A stretch of DNA of 64,000 bases from Nocardioides soli (lineage in GTDB: Bacteria; Actinomycetota; Actinomycetes; Propionibacteriales; Nocardioidaceae): assembly GCF_014191495.1 (NCBI RefSeq), contig NZ_JACHWR010000003.1:124501-188500 (forward strand). The letters are read 5' to 3'. Below the pieces are notes generated by a model. The model did not search any database and was not told the origin of the DNA. It saw nothing but the letters and a program-made list of their open reading frames with translations. Positions within the stretch are counted from its first letter, which is position 1. Every line of letters begins with the position of its first letter. This document shows, piece by piece, positions 25,428 to 33,905 of this stretch. Position numbers and translations under genes: made by a program.

Positions 25428-26784
25428 CCGTGTCGTCGGAGACCACGACGACGGTGCCGTCGCCGGCCTCGAGGTAGCGGGGGTCGGCGTGCGCCAGGTC
25501 GAGCCGCCAGGCCGGCTCGATGGCGTCGAAGGCGAAGAACGAGACCGTGTCCGAGGTGAGGTCGTAGACGCCGTCGCCGCTGACCGCGGAGAGGTGGGGG
25601 TGCGAGGTGCCGACCTCGTCGAGGTCGTCGTCGTACACGGTGCCGTCCATCGTCACCAGGAAGTCGCCGCCGGCTCCGTGCACCGCCAGCACGTAGAAGC
25701 CGCTCGGGTCGTCGCCCGGCACCGATCCGATGCGGCCGCGTGCGTCGTAGATCACCGCCCGTCGGGGCTCCTCGCCCCAGACGAAGACCGTCGACCGGGA
25801 GGCCTGGCCGACCGGCGGGCCGTAGGCCTCGGCCGCGACGTCGATGTCGGCGGTCCAGCGGGGCGCGCCGCTGTCGCTGTCGAAGGCGCGCGCCTCGTGC
25901 GTCCCCGCGGTGACGACGAAGCCGTCGGCGACCGTGATCGCGTTGAACCCGGACGACGAGCTGGCCTCGTCGACCGGCGCCGACCAGACCTCGTCGCCGT
26001 CGTCGAGGTCGAGACGGCGCAGGCGGTCGTCGTCGACGACGTACACCGCGTCCGGCCCCGTCGCCACCCCCGTGGTGGCCGCGGTGCTCCACCGCTCGCG
26101 CCCGGACCGGGCGTCGATCACGTGGGCCGTCCCGTCGGCGAGCAGGACCACGCGGTCGCCGGCGTCGTCGACGTCGTCGCCCGGTCGGGTCCAGAGCTCC
26201 GCGCCGTCGTGCGGGTCGAGCGCGGTCACCTCCCCGCTCTGGAACCCCAGCACCAGGAGGTAGTCGGCCCCGGCCGGCGCCATCAGGTAGGCGGCTCCGG
26301 ACAGGTCCGTCGACCAGTCCTCTCGGCCCTCGGGGTCCAGCGCGTGGACCGCCTCGGTCGTCGCGACGTACGTCGTGGACCCGGCCGAGACGACCATCTG
26401 GACGGCGCTCTCGCCCGTCCAGGTCCAGGCCAGCTCCGGCCGGGCCGTCACGCCCGCCGGCTGCGCGAGGCGCGTGGTCCAGTAGTCCTCGTCGGTGTCG
26501 CCGCGCAGCACCCCCCAGGCCGTGCCGGCCACCGCCAGGGCGGCCACGGCGCTCACCGCGATCACGGCCGTCCGGCGCCATCGTGAGGTCTCCGCGGGGT
26601 CCGTGCCGACGGCGTCCGGCGCCTCGTCGACCGCTTCCTCGAACAGGATCGGCTCGGGCACCGGAGCCGGGGCCGGCGGCTCCGGCCGGGTGAGGACGTC
26701 CTTGCCACACCGGGGGCAGTAGCCGACGTTCGGCGAGAGCGGCTCCTCGCAGTGCGGACAGAACGGAGGCGACTCCAGGGTCAC
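25411..26784 (-). CDS. zinc-ribbon, single-helix protein with PQQ-type beta-propeller
   Basis: 457 residues from a GTG at 26784 (GAGGAGG 9-10 nt upstream). The N-terminus has a zinc ribbon, CPHCEEPLSPNVGYCPRCG (four cysteines, residues ~9-26), then a proline/acid-rich linker and one membrane helix (~71-90). The remainder (~105-457) is a beta-propeller with repeats such as AVHALDPEGREDWSTDL, VTALDPHDGAELWTRP and VIDARSGRERWSTA, resembling PQQ/BamB-like WD repeats. The cytosolic zinc ribbon with an extracytoplasmic propeller suggests a membrane sensor or assembly factor; no enzymatic residues are obvious. Confidence 0.78.
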   Translation of the reverse strand: MTLESPPFCPHCEEPLSPNVGYCPRCGKDVLTRPEPPAPAPVPEPILFEEAVDEAPDAVGTDPAETSRWRRTAVIAVSAVAALAVAGTAWGVLRGDTDEDYWTTRLAQPAGVTARPELAWTWTGESAVQMVVSAGSTTYVATTEAVHALDPEGREDWSTDLSGAAYLMAPAGADYLLVLGFQSGEVTALDPHDGAELWTRPGDDVDDAGDRVVLLADGTAHVIDARSGRERWSTAATTGVATGPDAVYVVDDDRLRRLDLDDGDEVWSAPVDEASSSSGFNAITVADGFVVTAGTHEARAFDSDSGAPRWTADIDVAAEAYGPPVGQASRSTVFVWGEEPRRAVIYDARGRIGSVPGDDPSGFYVLAVHGAGGDFLVTMDGTVYDDDLDEVGTSHPHLSAVSGDGVYDLTSDTVSFFAFDAIEPAWRLDLAHADPRYLEAGDGTVVVVSDDTVSLYR

Positions 26785-26883
26785 GGGCGGCCACCTCCTC
26801 GTCGGTCCGGCGTGAGTGGAGGGCCACTGTAGATGCTCCGAGCCACTCGCATGCCGAGCGGCACCAGCGGGCACCGGCGGGCC

Positions 26884-27504
26884 ATGACCGATGCCCTCCG
26901 CGCGCTGATCCTCGTGTGCACCCTGAAGCCGTCTCCCGCGGAGTCGAGCTCCCATTCGATCGGGGAGCAGGTCCTCGGACAGCTCGAGCGGCTCGGCGTC
27001 GGTGGCGAGATCGTCCGGGTGGTCGACCACGACGTGCGGTTCGGGGTCGGCATCGACGAGGGCGACGGCGACGCCTGGCCGGGCATCCGGGAGAAGATGC
27101 TCGCCAGCGACATCCTGGTGCTCGCGACGCCGATCTGGATGGGTCAGCCGTCGTCGGTGTGCAAGATGACCCTCGAACGACTCGACGCCGAGCTGGGCGA
27201 GACCGACGACGAGGGCCGGATGCTCACTGAGGGCAAGGTGGCCGCCGTGGCCGTCGTCGGCAACGAGGACGGCGCGCACCACGTGGTCGCCGAGGTGCTG
27301 CAGGCGCTCAACGACACGGGATTCAGCGTCGCGGCCAACGCCAGCACCTACTGGGTCGGCGAGGCGATGCAGACCACCGACTACCTCGATCTCGACGAAA
27401 CGCCCGAGAAGACCGGCTCCACCAACGAGTCCCTCGCCCGGCACACCGTCCACCTGGCCCGGCTGCTCGCGGCGGCGCCGTACCCCGTACCGGCGGGAGA
27501 CTGA
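26884..27504 (+). CDS. flavodoxin / NADPH-dependent FMN reductase family protein
   Basis: 206 residues from the ATG at 26884. The Rossmann-like flavodoxin fold is indicated by RALILVCTLKPSPAESSSHSI (phosphate-binding loop), ASDILVLATPIWMGQPSSVCKMTLERLDAEL, GKVAAVAVVGNEDGAHHV and ANASTYWVGEAMQTTDYLDL. These proteins bind FMN and reduce quinones, nitro compounds or iron. An upstream ATG at 26833 has a better Shine-Dalgarno but would add 17 non-conserved residues. A methyltransferase gene starts 1 nt after the stop. Confidence 0.83.
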   Translation: MTDALRALILVCTLKPSPAESSSHSIGEQVLGQLERLGVGGEIVRVVDHDVRFGVGIDEGDGDAWPGIREKMLASDILVLATPIWMGQPSSVCKMTLERLDAELGETDDEGRMLTEGKVAAVAVVGNEDGAHHVVAEVLQALNDTGFSVAANASTYWVGEAMQTTDYLDLDETPEKTGSTNESLARHTVHLARLLAAAPYPVPAGD

Positions 27505-27505
27505 C

Positions 27506-28123
27506 GTGACCGAGACCGACACCGTCGAGACGACGGACTTCGGGCTGCTGCGGATCAGCTTCGACCACCGCGTGTTGCGTCCACGGCCGTGGACGGCCGC
27601 GCAGTCGGCGTGGGCGGCGGAGCTGGCGGCGACCGGCCCGGCCGGGCCGATGCTCGAGCTGTGCGCCGGCGCCGGGCAGATCGGGCTGTTGGCGGTGCTC
27701 GACACGGCGCGTTCGCTGGTCTGTGTGGATGTGGATCCGGTGGCCTGCGGGTTCGCCCGGCGCAACGCCGAGGCGGCCGGGCTCGCCGACCGGGTGGAAG
27801 TACGGGTGGGCCGCATGGAGGAGGTGGTGCGCGACGAGGAGCGCTTCGCCGTCGTAGTCGCCGATCCGCCGTGGGTACGCCGGGCCGAGGTCGGCCGCTA
27901 TCCCGAGGACCCGCTCCGGGCGATCGACGGGGGCGACGACGGGCTGGACCTGGCTCGGACCTGCGTGGCCGTGGCCCGCCGGCACCTGCTGCCGGGCGGC
28001 AGCGCGCTGCTGCAGCTCGGCACCGTCGAGCAGGTCGGCCTGCTGGAGAGCGTCGACGCCGCCGAGGTCGTCGAGGTGCGGCGCTACGACCGCGGGGTCG
28101 TCGTACGACTCGACCTGGCGTAG
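27506..28123 (+). CDS. SAM-dependent methyltransferase (PrmC-like small domain)
   Basis: 205 residues, GTG start. Motif I is MLELCAGAGQIGLLAV, motif II is LVCVDVDPVACGFARRNAEAAGL and motif IV is AVVVADPPWVRRAEV. The DPPWV tetrad corresponds to the (N/D)PPY motif of amino- and nucleobase methyltransferases such as PrmC/HemK. The substrate is not predictable: a peptide-release-factor recognition domain is missing, so it is not PrmC itself. Tightly coupled to the flavodoxin gene. Confidence 0.82.
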   Translation: MTETDTVETTDFGLLRISFDHRVLRPRPWTAAQSAWAAELAATGPAGPMLELCAGAGQIGLLAVLDTARSLVCVDVDPVACGFARRNAEAAGLADRVEVRVGRMEEVVRDEERFAVVVADPPWVRRAEVGRYPEDPLRAIDGGDDGLDLARTCVAVARRHLLPGGSALLQLGTVEQVGLLESVDAAEVVEVRRYDRGVVVRLDLA

Positions 28124-28146
28124 CGCCGCTCGGCCTCAGGTCGGCC

Positions 28147-28350
28147 TCAGGCCGGACGCAGCTTCGGCGGGAGCACCTTGTGGGTGTCGTCGCACCACGG
28201 GTACGACGCCGACCTGCTGCACCGGCAGACGGCGGTCACCGGCCGGGTGGTCTCGTGGGGGACCCCGTCGGCGTCCTCGACGGTGTGCCGTCCGCGCAGC
28301 AGCATCGGCCCGCCCGGGCAGAGGATGACGTCGGGGTGGTCGTAGCTCAT
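28147..28350 (-). CDS. CDGSH iron-sulfur domain protein
   Basis: 67 residues. The CDGSH (mitoNEET-type) signature is complete: CRCSRSASYPWCDDTH, giving the Cys3-His1 ligand set for a [2Fe-2S] cluster (Cys42, Cys44, Cys53, His57). The start ATG overlaps the stop of the upstream gene (ATGA), so it is translationally coupled to the diiron-oxidase-like protein. Small CDGSH proteins serve as redox or Fe-S transfer partners; here the partner is probably the coupled protein. Confidence 0.93.
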   Translation of the reverse strand: MSYDHPDVILCPGGPMLLRGRHTVEDADGVPHETTRPVTAVCRCSRSASYPWCDDTHKVLPPKLRPA

Positions 28351-29312
28351 GCCGCACGCTCCTCGACGCCCCAGCGCTGCAGCATCGCCCGGGCGAAGCG
28401 GTCCTCGAGGTCGAGACAGGTGAAGGCGCCGAACCACAGGTCTCCCTCGAGCTCCGGCTCCTCCGCCAGCAGGGCGCCGCAGATGGTGCGCACCGCGAGC
28501 TGCTCGTGGATCGCGTCCGCCTCGACGTGCTCGGCGTAGTAGGCGACCAGCTCGTCGGGGAAGCCGAGCCGCTCGAGACCGTGCACCATCCGGCGGGACG
28601 GGAGCGAGCTGGTCGCCTCGAAGGCCGCGAGATGGCCGAGCGCGGCCCCGCGCAGTCGGCGGTGCAGGCCGAAGAGCGTCAGGGCGTTGTTCTGCTCCAG
28701 CGCCTCGGCCGGTGCGACGTCGACGTGGGCGTCGTACGCCGGCTCGAGCCCGCAGGCCGCCATCCCGAGGGCGAACAGGTGGTGGTGCAGCCGGTTGGGG
28801 TCGCCGTCGCCGTACTCGTCGTACTGAAGCTCCATGAGCGCGGCCTTCGCGGGTACGCCGAGCCGGGGAACCAGCCAGGAGACCGGGTCGGACTCCTTGA
28901 GGTGGTAGAGCGAGCGGGCGCGCAGCAGGTCGAGCACCTGGTCGCGGTCGGCGTCGTGGTGGACGTGGCGGGCGAGCGAGACGCCCTCCTGGTCGTCGAT
29001 CCATCCGAGGACGTCCGCGACGAACGGGCGGCCCTCGGGCGGCGTGCACCTGGCGCGCAGCCGGGTCTCGAGGTCGCGTTCGAGCAGCGTGCGCACCCGG
29101 ACCAGCGTGGGCTCCCACTCGAGCGCGTCGTCGACCCCGGCGAAGCCGCGGTAGTGGAGCTCGTGGAGCACCCAGAGGGCGAGCGCGGCGTCGTCGCCGG
29201 TGGCGCTGGGAGCCGCCGCGAGGGTCGCGCGGAAGTCGGTGCCGACCGGTAGTGCGTCGAGGAGCTCTTCGGACAGGGGGCCGCGGGGTAGGGGGAGCCG
29301 GGGTCGGTGCAT
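28347..29312 (-). CDS. iron-containing redox enzyme family protein (heme-oxygenase-like diiron fold)
   Basis: 321 residues. The carboxylate/histidine pattern of heme-oxygenase-like diiron oxidases (Haem_oxygenas_2 family) is visible: HELHYRGFAGVDDALEWEP, LMELQYDEYGDGDPNRLHHHLF (the hallmark Glu plus YDEYG..H), then a late HVEADAIHEQ. Members carry out oxidative chemistry on unknown metabolites. The promoter motif GTGT-N14-GGGTAC ends 9 nt upstream of the ATG. It is followed by, and overlaps, the CDGSH gene, a recurrent pairing in actinobacteria as far as I recall. Confidence 0.88.
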   Translation of the reverse strand: MHRPRLPLPRGPLSEELLDALPVGTDFRATLAAAPSATGDDAALALWVLHELHYRGFAGVDDALEWEPTLVRVRTLLERDLETRLRARCTPPEGRPFVADVLGWIDDQEGVSLARHVHHDADRDQVLDLLRARSLYHLKESDPVSWLVPRLGVPAKAALMELQYDEYGDGDPNRLHHHLFALGMAACGLEPAYDAHVDVAPAEALEQNNALTLFGLHRRLRGAALGHLAAFEATSSLPSRRMVHGLERLGFPDELVAYYAEHVEADAIHEQLAVRTICGALLAEEPELEGDLWFGAFTCLDLEDRFARAMLQRWGVEERAA

Positions 29313-29321
29313 GGCCGACCC

Positions 29322-29345
29322 GTACCCGCACCGTGACCGGGACAC
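29322..29345 (-). promoter_or_regulatory. SigF/SigB-type promoter for the diiron oxidase-CDGSH pair
   Basis: On the minus strand GTGT (29345-29342), 14 nt, then GGGTAC (29327-29322), 9 nt before the ATG at 29312. Matches the group-3 sigma consensus GNNT-N14-16-GGGTAC. Confidence 0.68.
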
Positions 29346-29372
29346 GCGCCGCCCGCACGGGTGAGCCGGCCC

Positions 29373-29397
29373 GCATCGGCGCGGGACGCGGGGGTAC
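29373..29397 (+). promoter_or_regulatory. SigF/SigB-type promoter for the F420 oxidoreductase
   Basis: GCAT (29373-29376), 15 nt, GGGTAC (29392-29397), then 9 nt to the ATG at 29407. Divergent from the matching box at 29322-29345. Confidence 0.68.
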
Positions 29398-29406
29398 TGC
29401 CGGGTC

Positions 29407-30354
29407 ATGCGCATCGGATACTTCCTGTCGACCGAGGAGTACGCCCCCGCCGAGCTGCTCGCCCAGGCGCGGGCCGCCGAGGGGGCGGGCTTCCAGGGCC
29501 TGTGGATCAGCGACCACTTCCACCCGTGGAACGACGAGCAGGGCAACAGCCCGCACGTGTGGAGCATGATCGGCGCGATCAGCCAGGTGTGCGGCCTGCC
29601 GGTGACGACCGCAGTCACCTGCCCGACCACGCGGATCCACCCCGCGATCGTCGCGCAGGCCGCGGCCACCTCCGCCGAGCTGCTCGGTGGCCGGTTCACG
29701 CTCGGGGTCGGCACGGGGGAGGCGCTCAACGAGAGCATCCTGGGCGAGCCGTGGCCGACCCTCGACGTACGCCTGGAGATGCTGGAGGAGGCCGTCGCGC
29801 TGATCCGTCGACTCTGGACCGGCGAGGTGGTCACTCACCGCGGCCGGCACTACACGGTCGAGCACGCCCGGATCTACAACGTGCCCGACACGCCGCCGGA
29901 GGTCTTCGTCTCCGCGTTCGGCCCGAAGGCCGCCGAGCTGGCCGTCCGGATCGGCGACGGCTACATCGGCACGTCACCCGACGCCGATCTGGTGAGCCGG
30001 TTCAAGCGGGGCTCCGCGGGGAAGCCGGCGCAGGCCGGTGCCAAGGTCGCGTTCGCGCCGACCCCCGAGGAGGGCTGGGAGCACGCCCACCGGCTCTGGC
30101 CGAACGCCGGGCTGCCGGGCGAACTGGCGCAGATCCTGCCCACGGTCGAGCACTTCGAGCAGGCGACGGAGCTGGTCACGTTGGACTCCACCCGCGAGTC
30201 CGTGGTCGCCGGCAGCGACCCCGCGCCGCATCTGGAGCAGGTCCGCGAGTACGCCGAGGCCGGCTACGACGAGCTCTACGTCGCGAACATGGGGCCGCAC
30301 CACCAGGCGATGATCGAGTTCTACGGCGAGCACGTGCTGCCGGAGTTCGGCTGA
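29407..30354 (+). CDS. LLM-class F420-dependent oxidoreductase (G6PDH-like TIGR03557 type)
   Basis: 315 residues. The luciferase-like TIM barrel is marked by MRIGYFLSTEEYAPAELLAQ, GFQGLWISDHFHPWND, TCPTTRIHPAIVAQAAATSAELLGGRFTLGVGTGE and VSAFGPKAAELAVRIGDGYIG. These match the F420-dependent glucose-6-phosphate dehydrogenase family and its unassigned relatives, in which His in SDHF and Glu in GTGEALNE act at the active site. A SigF-type box immediately upstream implies stress expression. kup begins 6 nt after the stop. Confidence 0.9.
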   Translation: MRIGYFLSTEEYAPAELLAQARAAEGAGFQGLWISDHFHPWNDEQGNSPHVWSMIGAISQVCGLPVTTAVTCPTTRIHPAIVAQAAATSAELLGGRFTLGVGTGEALNESILGEPWPTLDVRLEMLEEAVALIRRLWTGEVVTHRGRHYTVEHARIYNVPDTPPEVFVSAFGPKAAELAVRIGDGYIGTSPDADLVSRFKRGSAGKPAQAGAKVAFAPTPEEGWEHAHRLWPNAGLPGELAQILPTVEHFEQATELVTLDSTRESVVAGSDPAPHLEQVREYAEAGYDELYVANMGPHHQAMIEFYGEHVLPEFG

Positions 30355-30360
30355 GGTCCG

Positions 30361-32241
30361 ATGGCGGGCGGCGGGCGCCGCGGGGGTCTCCTCGTGGTGG
30401 TGGGGGCGCTGGGGGTGGTCTTCGGTGACATCGGCACCAGCCCGCTCTACGCGCTGCGCACGATCCTCGACGAGGGCGGCTCGCTCGACCGGGCCACCGT
30501 TTACGGACTGACCTCCACCGTCATCTGGTCGCTGCTCGTCGTCGTCACCATGCTGTACGTCGGCGTGCTGCTCGGCACCGACAACGACGGCGAGGGCGGA
30601 CTGCTGGCGCTGCTGGGGCTGCTGCGGCGTACCGGCGCCCCGGCCCGGGTGGTCGCCGTGGCCACGATGGTCGCGATGGTCGGGGCCGGGCTGTTCCTCG
30701 GCGACTCGGTGATCACGCCCGCCATCTCGGTGCTGTCGGCGGCCGAGGGACTCGATGTCGCCAGCTCGTCGATGAAGGTGGTCGTCGTGCCGATCGCACT
30801 CGTGATCCTGAGCGGCGTCTTCGTGCTCCAGCGGGTCGGCAGCGGGCGGATCGGGGCGCTCTACGGACCCGTCATGGTGCTCTGGTTCGCGACGCTCGCC
30901 GCGGGCGGGGTCGCGTCGCTCGCGCGGGAGCCGGACGCGCTCCGGGCGCTGTCGCCCCTCTGGGCGGTCCGGTTCTTCCTCGACGAGCCGCTCACGGCGT
31001 TCCTGTCGCTGGGCGCGGTGATCCTCGCGATCACCGGAGCGGAGGCGCTGTACGCCGACCTCGGCCACTTCGGCCGCCGGGCCATCGCCCGCGCCTGGCT
31101 GCTCGTGGTGCTGCCGGCGCTGGTGCTCGCCTACCTCGGGGAGGCCGCCGCCGTCGTACGCGACCCGGGCGCCGCCGCGGACCCCTTCTACGCGGTCGTG
31201 CCGGGCTGGGCGACGGTCCCGGTGCTGGTGCTCGCCACGCTGGCGACGATCATCGCGTCCGAGGCGGTGATCGCCGGTGCGTTCACGGTGCTCCATCAGG
31301 CCGGCGGGCTCGGGATCTTCCCGCACCTGCTCACCCGCCACACCTCCGAGGAGGAGGGTGGGCGGATCTACCTGCCGGCCGTCAACTGGGCGCTGGCCGC
31401 GGCGGTGCTCCTCGTCGTCGTGCTCTTCCGCAGCTCCGACCGGCTGGCCTCGGCATACGGCGTCGCCGTGGCGGGCACGATCCTGACCACCGTCACGATC
31501 TTCCTGCTGCTCGACCGCAGCAGGGCGGGTCGGCCGACGCTGCGCCAGGGTGTCGCCGGCCTCGGCCTGCTCGCGATGCTGGCGTTCTTCGTCGCCACGC
31601 TGCCGAAGGTGGTCTCGGGCGGGTGGGCGCCGGTCGGGATCGGCCTCACGGCGTTCGTGGTGATGTGGACCTGGCGCGACGGGCAGCGCCGGCTGGCCGC
31701 GGCGCGCGCTCGCGCCGAGGGCACACCGCGTGAGCTGCTCGAGGGGCTCGACGCCCGCCTGCACCGAACGCCCGGCACGTCGGTCTTCCTCACCGATGAT
31801 CGGGAGGTCGCGCCGTTCGCGCTGCGGACCGTCGTCGAGCGCGCCCGGGTGCTCCCGGAGCGGGTGGTGCTGCTCAGCTGGGACGTCCGCGACACTCCGT
31901 CGGCCCGGGCACACGGGGCCGTGGTCGACGTCGACGACTTCGACGGCCGCTGCCGGGGCGTGTTCGGGGTCTCCGTGACGCTCGGCTACCGCGAGCGGCT
32001 CTCGGTGCAGCGCGTGCTGGCCGCGGCGCGGGAGCGGGACCGCGAGCGGCTCGACATCGACCCGGACGAGGCGACGTACCTGCTCTCGGACTCGATCCCT
32101 CGGCTGTCCCGGTCCGGAGCCATGGCCGCCTGGCGGCAGCGGGTGTTCCTGTTGCTGCACCGTCTGGCGACCGACCGGGCCGAGCACCTGGACCTGCCGC
32201 GGGAACGGACGATCGTGATCGGGCGGGAGTTCGATCTGTGA
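30361..32241 (+). CDS. kup: KUP-family potassium uptake transporter
   Basis: 626 residues. The family signature VFGDIGTSPLYALRTIL sits at residues ~20-36. It is followed by about 12 membrane helices up to residue ~440, including GDNDGEGG-like TDNDGEGGLLALLGL, LFLGDSVITPAISVLSAAEGL, ITGAEALYADLGHFG and VNWALAAAVLLVVVLF. A soluble C-terminal domain (~445-626) contains RTPGTSVFLTDDREVAPFAL. It imports K+ with protons. The gene is convergent with the fdh-selD operon; the 659 bp between them hold the repeat array. Confidence 0.95.
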   Translation: MAGGGRRGGLLVVVGALGVVFGDIGTSPLYALRTILDEGGSLDRATVYGLTSTVIWSLLVVVTMLYVGVLLGTDNDGEGGLLALLGLLRRTGAPARVVAVATMVAMVGAGLFLGDSVITPAISVLSAAEGLDVASSSMKVVVVPIALVILSGVFVLQRVGSGRIGALYGPVMVLWFATLAAGGVASLAREPDALRALSPLWAVRFFLDEPLTAFLSLGAVILAITGAEALYADLGHFGRRAIARAWLLVVLPALVLAYLGEAAAVVRDPGAAADPFYAVVPGWATVPVLVLATLATIIASEAVIAGAFTVLHQAGGLGIFPHLLTRHTSEEEGGRIYLPAVNWALAAAVLLVVVLFRSSDRLASAYGVAVAGTILTTVTIFLLLDRSRAGRPTLRQGVAGLGLLAMLAFFVATLPKVVSGGWAPVGIGLTAFVVMWTWRDGQRRLAAARARAEGTPRELLEGLDARLHRTPGTSVFLTDDREVAPFALRTVVERARVLPERVVLLSWDVRDTPSARAHGAVVDVDDFDGRCRGVFGVSVTLGYRERLSVQRVLAAARERDRERLDIDPDEATYLLSDSIPRLSRSGAMAAWRQRVFLLLHRLATDRAEHLDLPRERTIVIGREFDL

Positions 32242-32327
32242 CCCCGAACCTCACGTGCGGCGGTGGAACTGGATCTTGCCGGTGGGGAGGTACGTCGTCT
32301 TCCTCAACCACCGTGACCCCGACGAGG

Positions 32328-32850
32328 ACGGTGGTTGAGGAGGTTGCGCCAGCAACCGACTCGAAACCCTGCTGCGTCGGCGGATGTGGCGGGTCGGGTG
32401 CTGGGTGGTGGTTTCGAGACAGGCGCTAGCGCGCCTTCCTCAACCACCGTGGTCCCGAGGACGGTGGTTGAGGAGGTTGCGCTAGCAACCGTCTCGAAAC
32501 CCTGCTGCGTCGGCGGATGTGGCGGGTCGGGTGCTGGGTGGTGGTTTCGAGACAGGCGCTAGCGCGCCTTCCTCAACCACCGGGCCCGACGAGGACGGTG
32601 GTTGAGGAGGTTGCGCCAGCAACCGTCTCGAAACCCTGCTGCGTCGGCGGATGCGGTGGGTCGGGTGCTGGGTGGTGGTTTCGAGACAGGCGCTAGCGCG
32701 CCTTCCTCAACCACCGTGATCCCGAGGACGGTGGTTGAGGAGGTTGCGCTAGCAACCGTCTCGAAACCCCCCTCGCGACGACGAGAACCCCCGACCCGGA
32801 CCAGGTGGTGGTTTCGAGACAGGCGCTAGCGCGCCTTCCTCAACCACCGT
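32328..32850. repeat. tandem array of four ~133-bp intergenic repeat units
   Basis: Units start at 32328, 32461, 32595 and 32728 (periods 133, 134, 133). Each is about 123 bp: a left arm ggttgaggaggttgcgctag.. ending gaaacc, a spacer, and a right arm that is the inverted copy. They are joined by 10-12 bp linkers (gtcccgagg type). A truncated arm end (32299-32314) precedes the first unit. Units 1-3 share the spacer; unit 4 has an unrelated one. The arms differ at paired positions that keep the inner hairpin (GGTTGC/GCAACC versus GGCGC/GCGCC), so the structure is conserved. No gene is seen in 32242-32900. Confidence 0.93.
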
Positions 32851-32900
32851 GCGCGCGCGTCTTCACACCTCAGCCACCGTGTGCCCGGGCTCGGTCGCCG

Positions 32901-33905
32901 TCAGCGGACGGTGATCGTGGCAGCGCCGGCGGGCACCAGTTCGCCGATCACGGGGTAGCCCGGGACCTCGCCGGCGACGAGCAGTCCGCCCGAGGTCTGG
33001 GCGTCGGCGAGCAGCACGAGCTCGTCCTCGGACACCTGCGCGTCGAGGTGCGGGCGCACCCAGTCGAGGTTGCGGCGACTGCCGCCCGGCACGTAGCCCG
33101 CGGCGTACGACGCGCGCGCCGGTTCGAGGTAGGGCACCGCGGCGGCCTCGACGACGGCGGAGACCCCGCTGGCGCGGCAGAGCTTGTGCAGGTGGCCGAG
33201 CAGGCCGAACCCGGTGACGTCGGTCGCGCACACCACCCCGGCGGCGAGGGCGGCCCGGGAGGCGTCGCGGTTGAGCGTGGTCATCGCGGCGACCGCCTCG
33301 GGGAACACCTCGCCGGTCGCCTTGTGCCGGTTGTTGAGCACCCCGAGGCCGAGCGGCTTGGTGAGCGTGAGCGGTACGCCGGGGGCGCCGGCGTCGTTGC
33401 GCAGCAGGCGTGCCGGGTCGGCGATGCCGGTGACGGCCAGGCCGTACTTCGGCTCGGGGTCGTCGATGCTGTGCCCGCCCGCGAGGTGGCAGCCGGCGCG
33501 GCGGGCGACGTCGGCGCCGCCGCGCAGCACCTCGGCCGCGAGCTCGAAGGGCACCCGGTCGCGCGGCCAGGCGAGCAGGTTGACCGCGACCAGTGGCTCG
33601 CCGCCCATCGCGTAGACGTCCGACAGCGCGTTGGCGGCCGCGATCCGCCCCCAGTCGTAGGGGTCGTCGACCACCGGCGTGAAGAAGTCGGTGGTCAGCA
33701 CGACCGCCCGGCTCCGCCCGTCGGGTCCGGCCTCGATCCGCACCACCGCGGCGTCGTCGCCGTTCTCGACGCCGACGAGCAGGTCGTCGCCGCCCGCCGG
33801 CACGACGTTGGCCAGCACGCGCTCGAGCTCACCGGGTGGGACCTTGCAGGCGCAGCCCCCGCCGGCGGCGTACTGGGTGAGTCGGACGTCGGCGCTCGCG
33901 GTCAC
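32901..33905 (-). CDS. selD: selenide, water dikinase (selenophosphate synthetase)
   Basis: 334 residues from a GTG at 33905. It makes selenophosphate from selenide and ATP, the selenium donor for Sec-tRNA synthesis. The catalytic loop reads GGGCACKVPP, with both cysteines (Cys18, Cys20) and Lys21 present, so this SelD is itself the cysteine form and needs no UGA readthrough. Further landmarks are GVENGDDAAVV, TTDFFTPVVDDPYDWGRIAAANALSDVYAMGG, AGGHSIDDPEPKYGLAVTG and DVTGFGLLGHLHKL. The start overlaps the stop of the NrfD gene (GTGA), so it is the last gene of the formate dehydrogenase operon. Confidence 0.97.
   Translation of the reverse strand: MTASADVRLTQYAAGGGCACKVPPGELERVLANVVPAGGDDLLVGVENGDDAAVVRIEAGPDGRSRAVVLTTDFFTPVVDDPYDWGRIAAANALSDVYAMGGEPLVAVNLLAWPRDRVPFELAAEVLRGGADVARRAGCHLAGGHSIDDPEPKYGLAVTGIADPARLLRNDAGAPGVPLTLTKPLGLGVLNNRHKATGEVFPEAVAAMTTLNRDASRAALAAGVVCATDVTGFGLLGHLHKLCRASGVSAVVEAAAVPYLEPARASYAAGYVPGGSRRNLDWVRPHLDAQVSEDELVLLADAQTSGGLLVAGEVPGYPVIGELVPAGAATITVR

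Noticed and set aside
32335..32829. Three successive ~75-codon open frames inside the array, with nearly identical translations
   Set aside because: They are the same frame through copies of a non-coding repeat, without ribosome-binding sites; conservation is at hairpin level, not protein level.
32299..32850. The regular 133-bp array as a CRISPR
   Set aside because: Repeats are ~36-bp inverted arms within ~123-bp units, three of the four spacers are the same sequence, and no cas gene is in the window.
33830..33905. selD as a selenoprotein
   Set aside because: The catalytic codons are TGC...TGC (Cys18, Cys20); there is no in-frame TGA.
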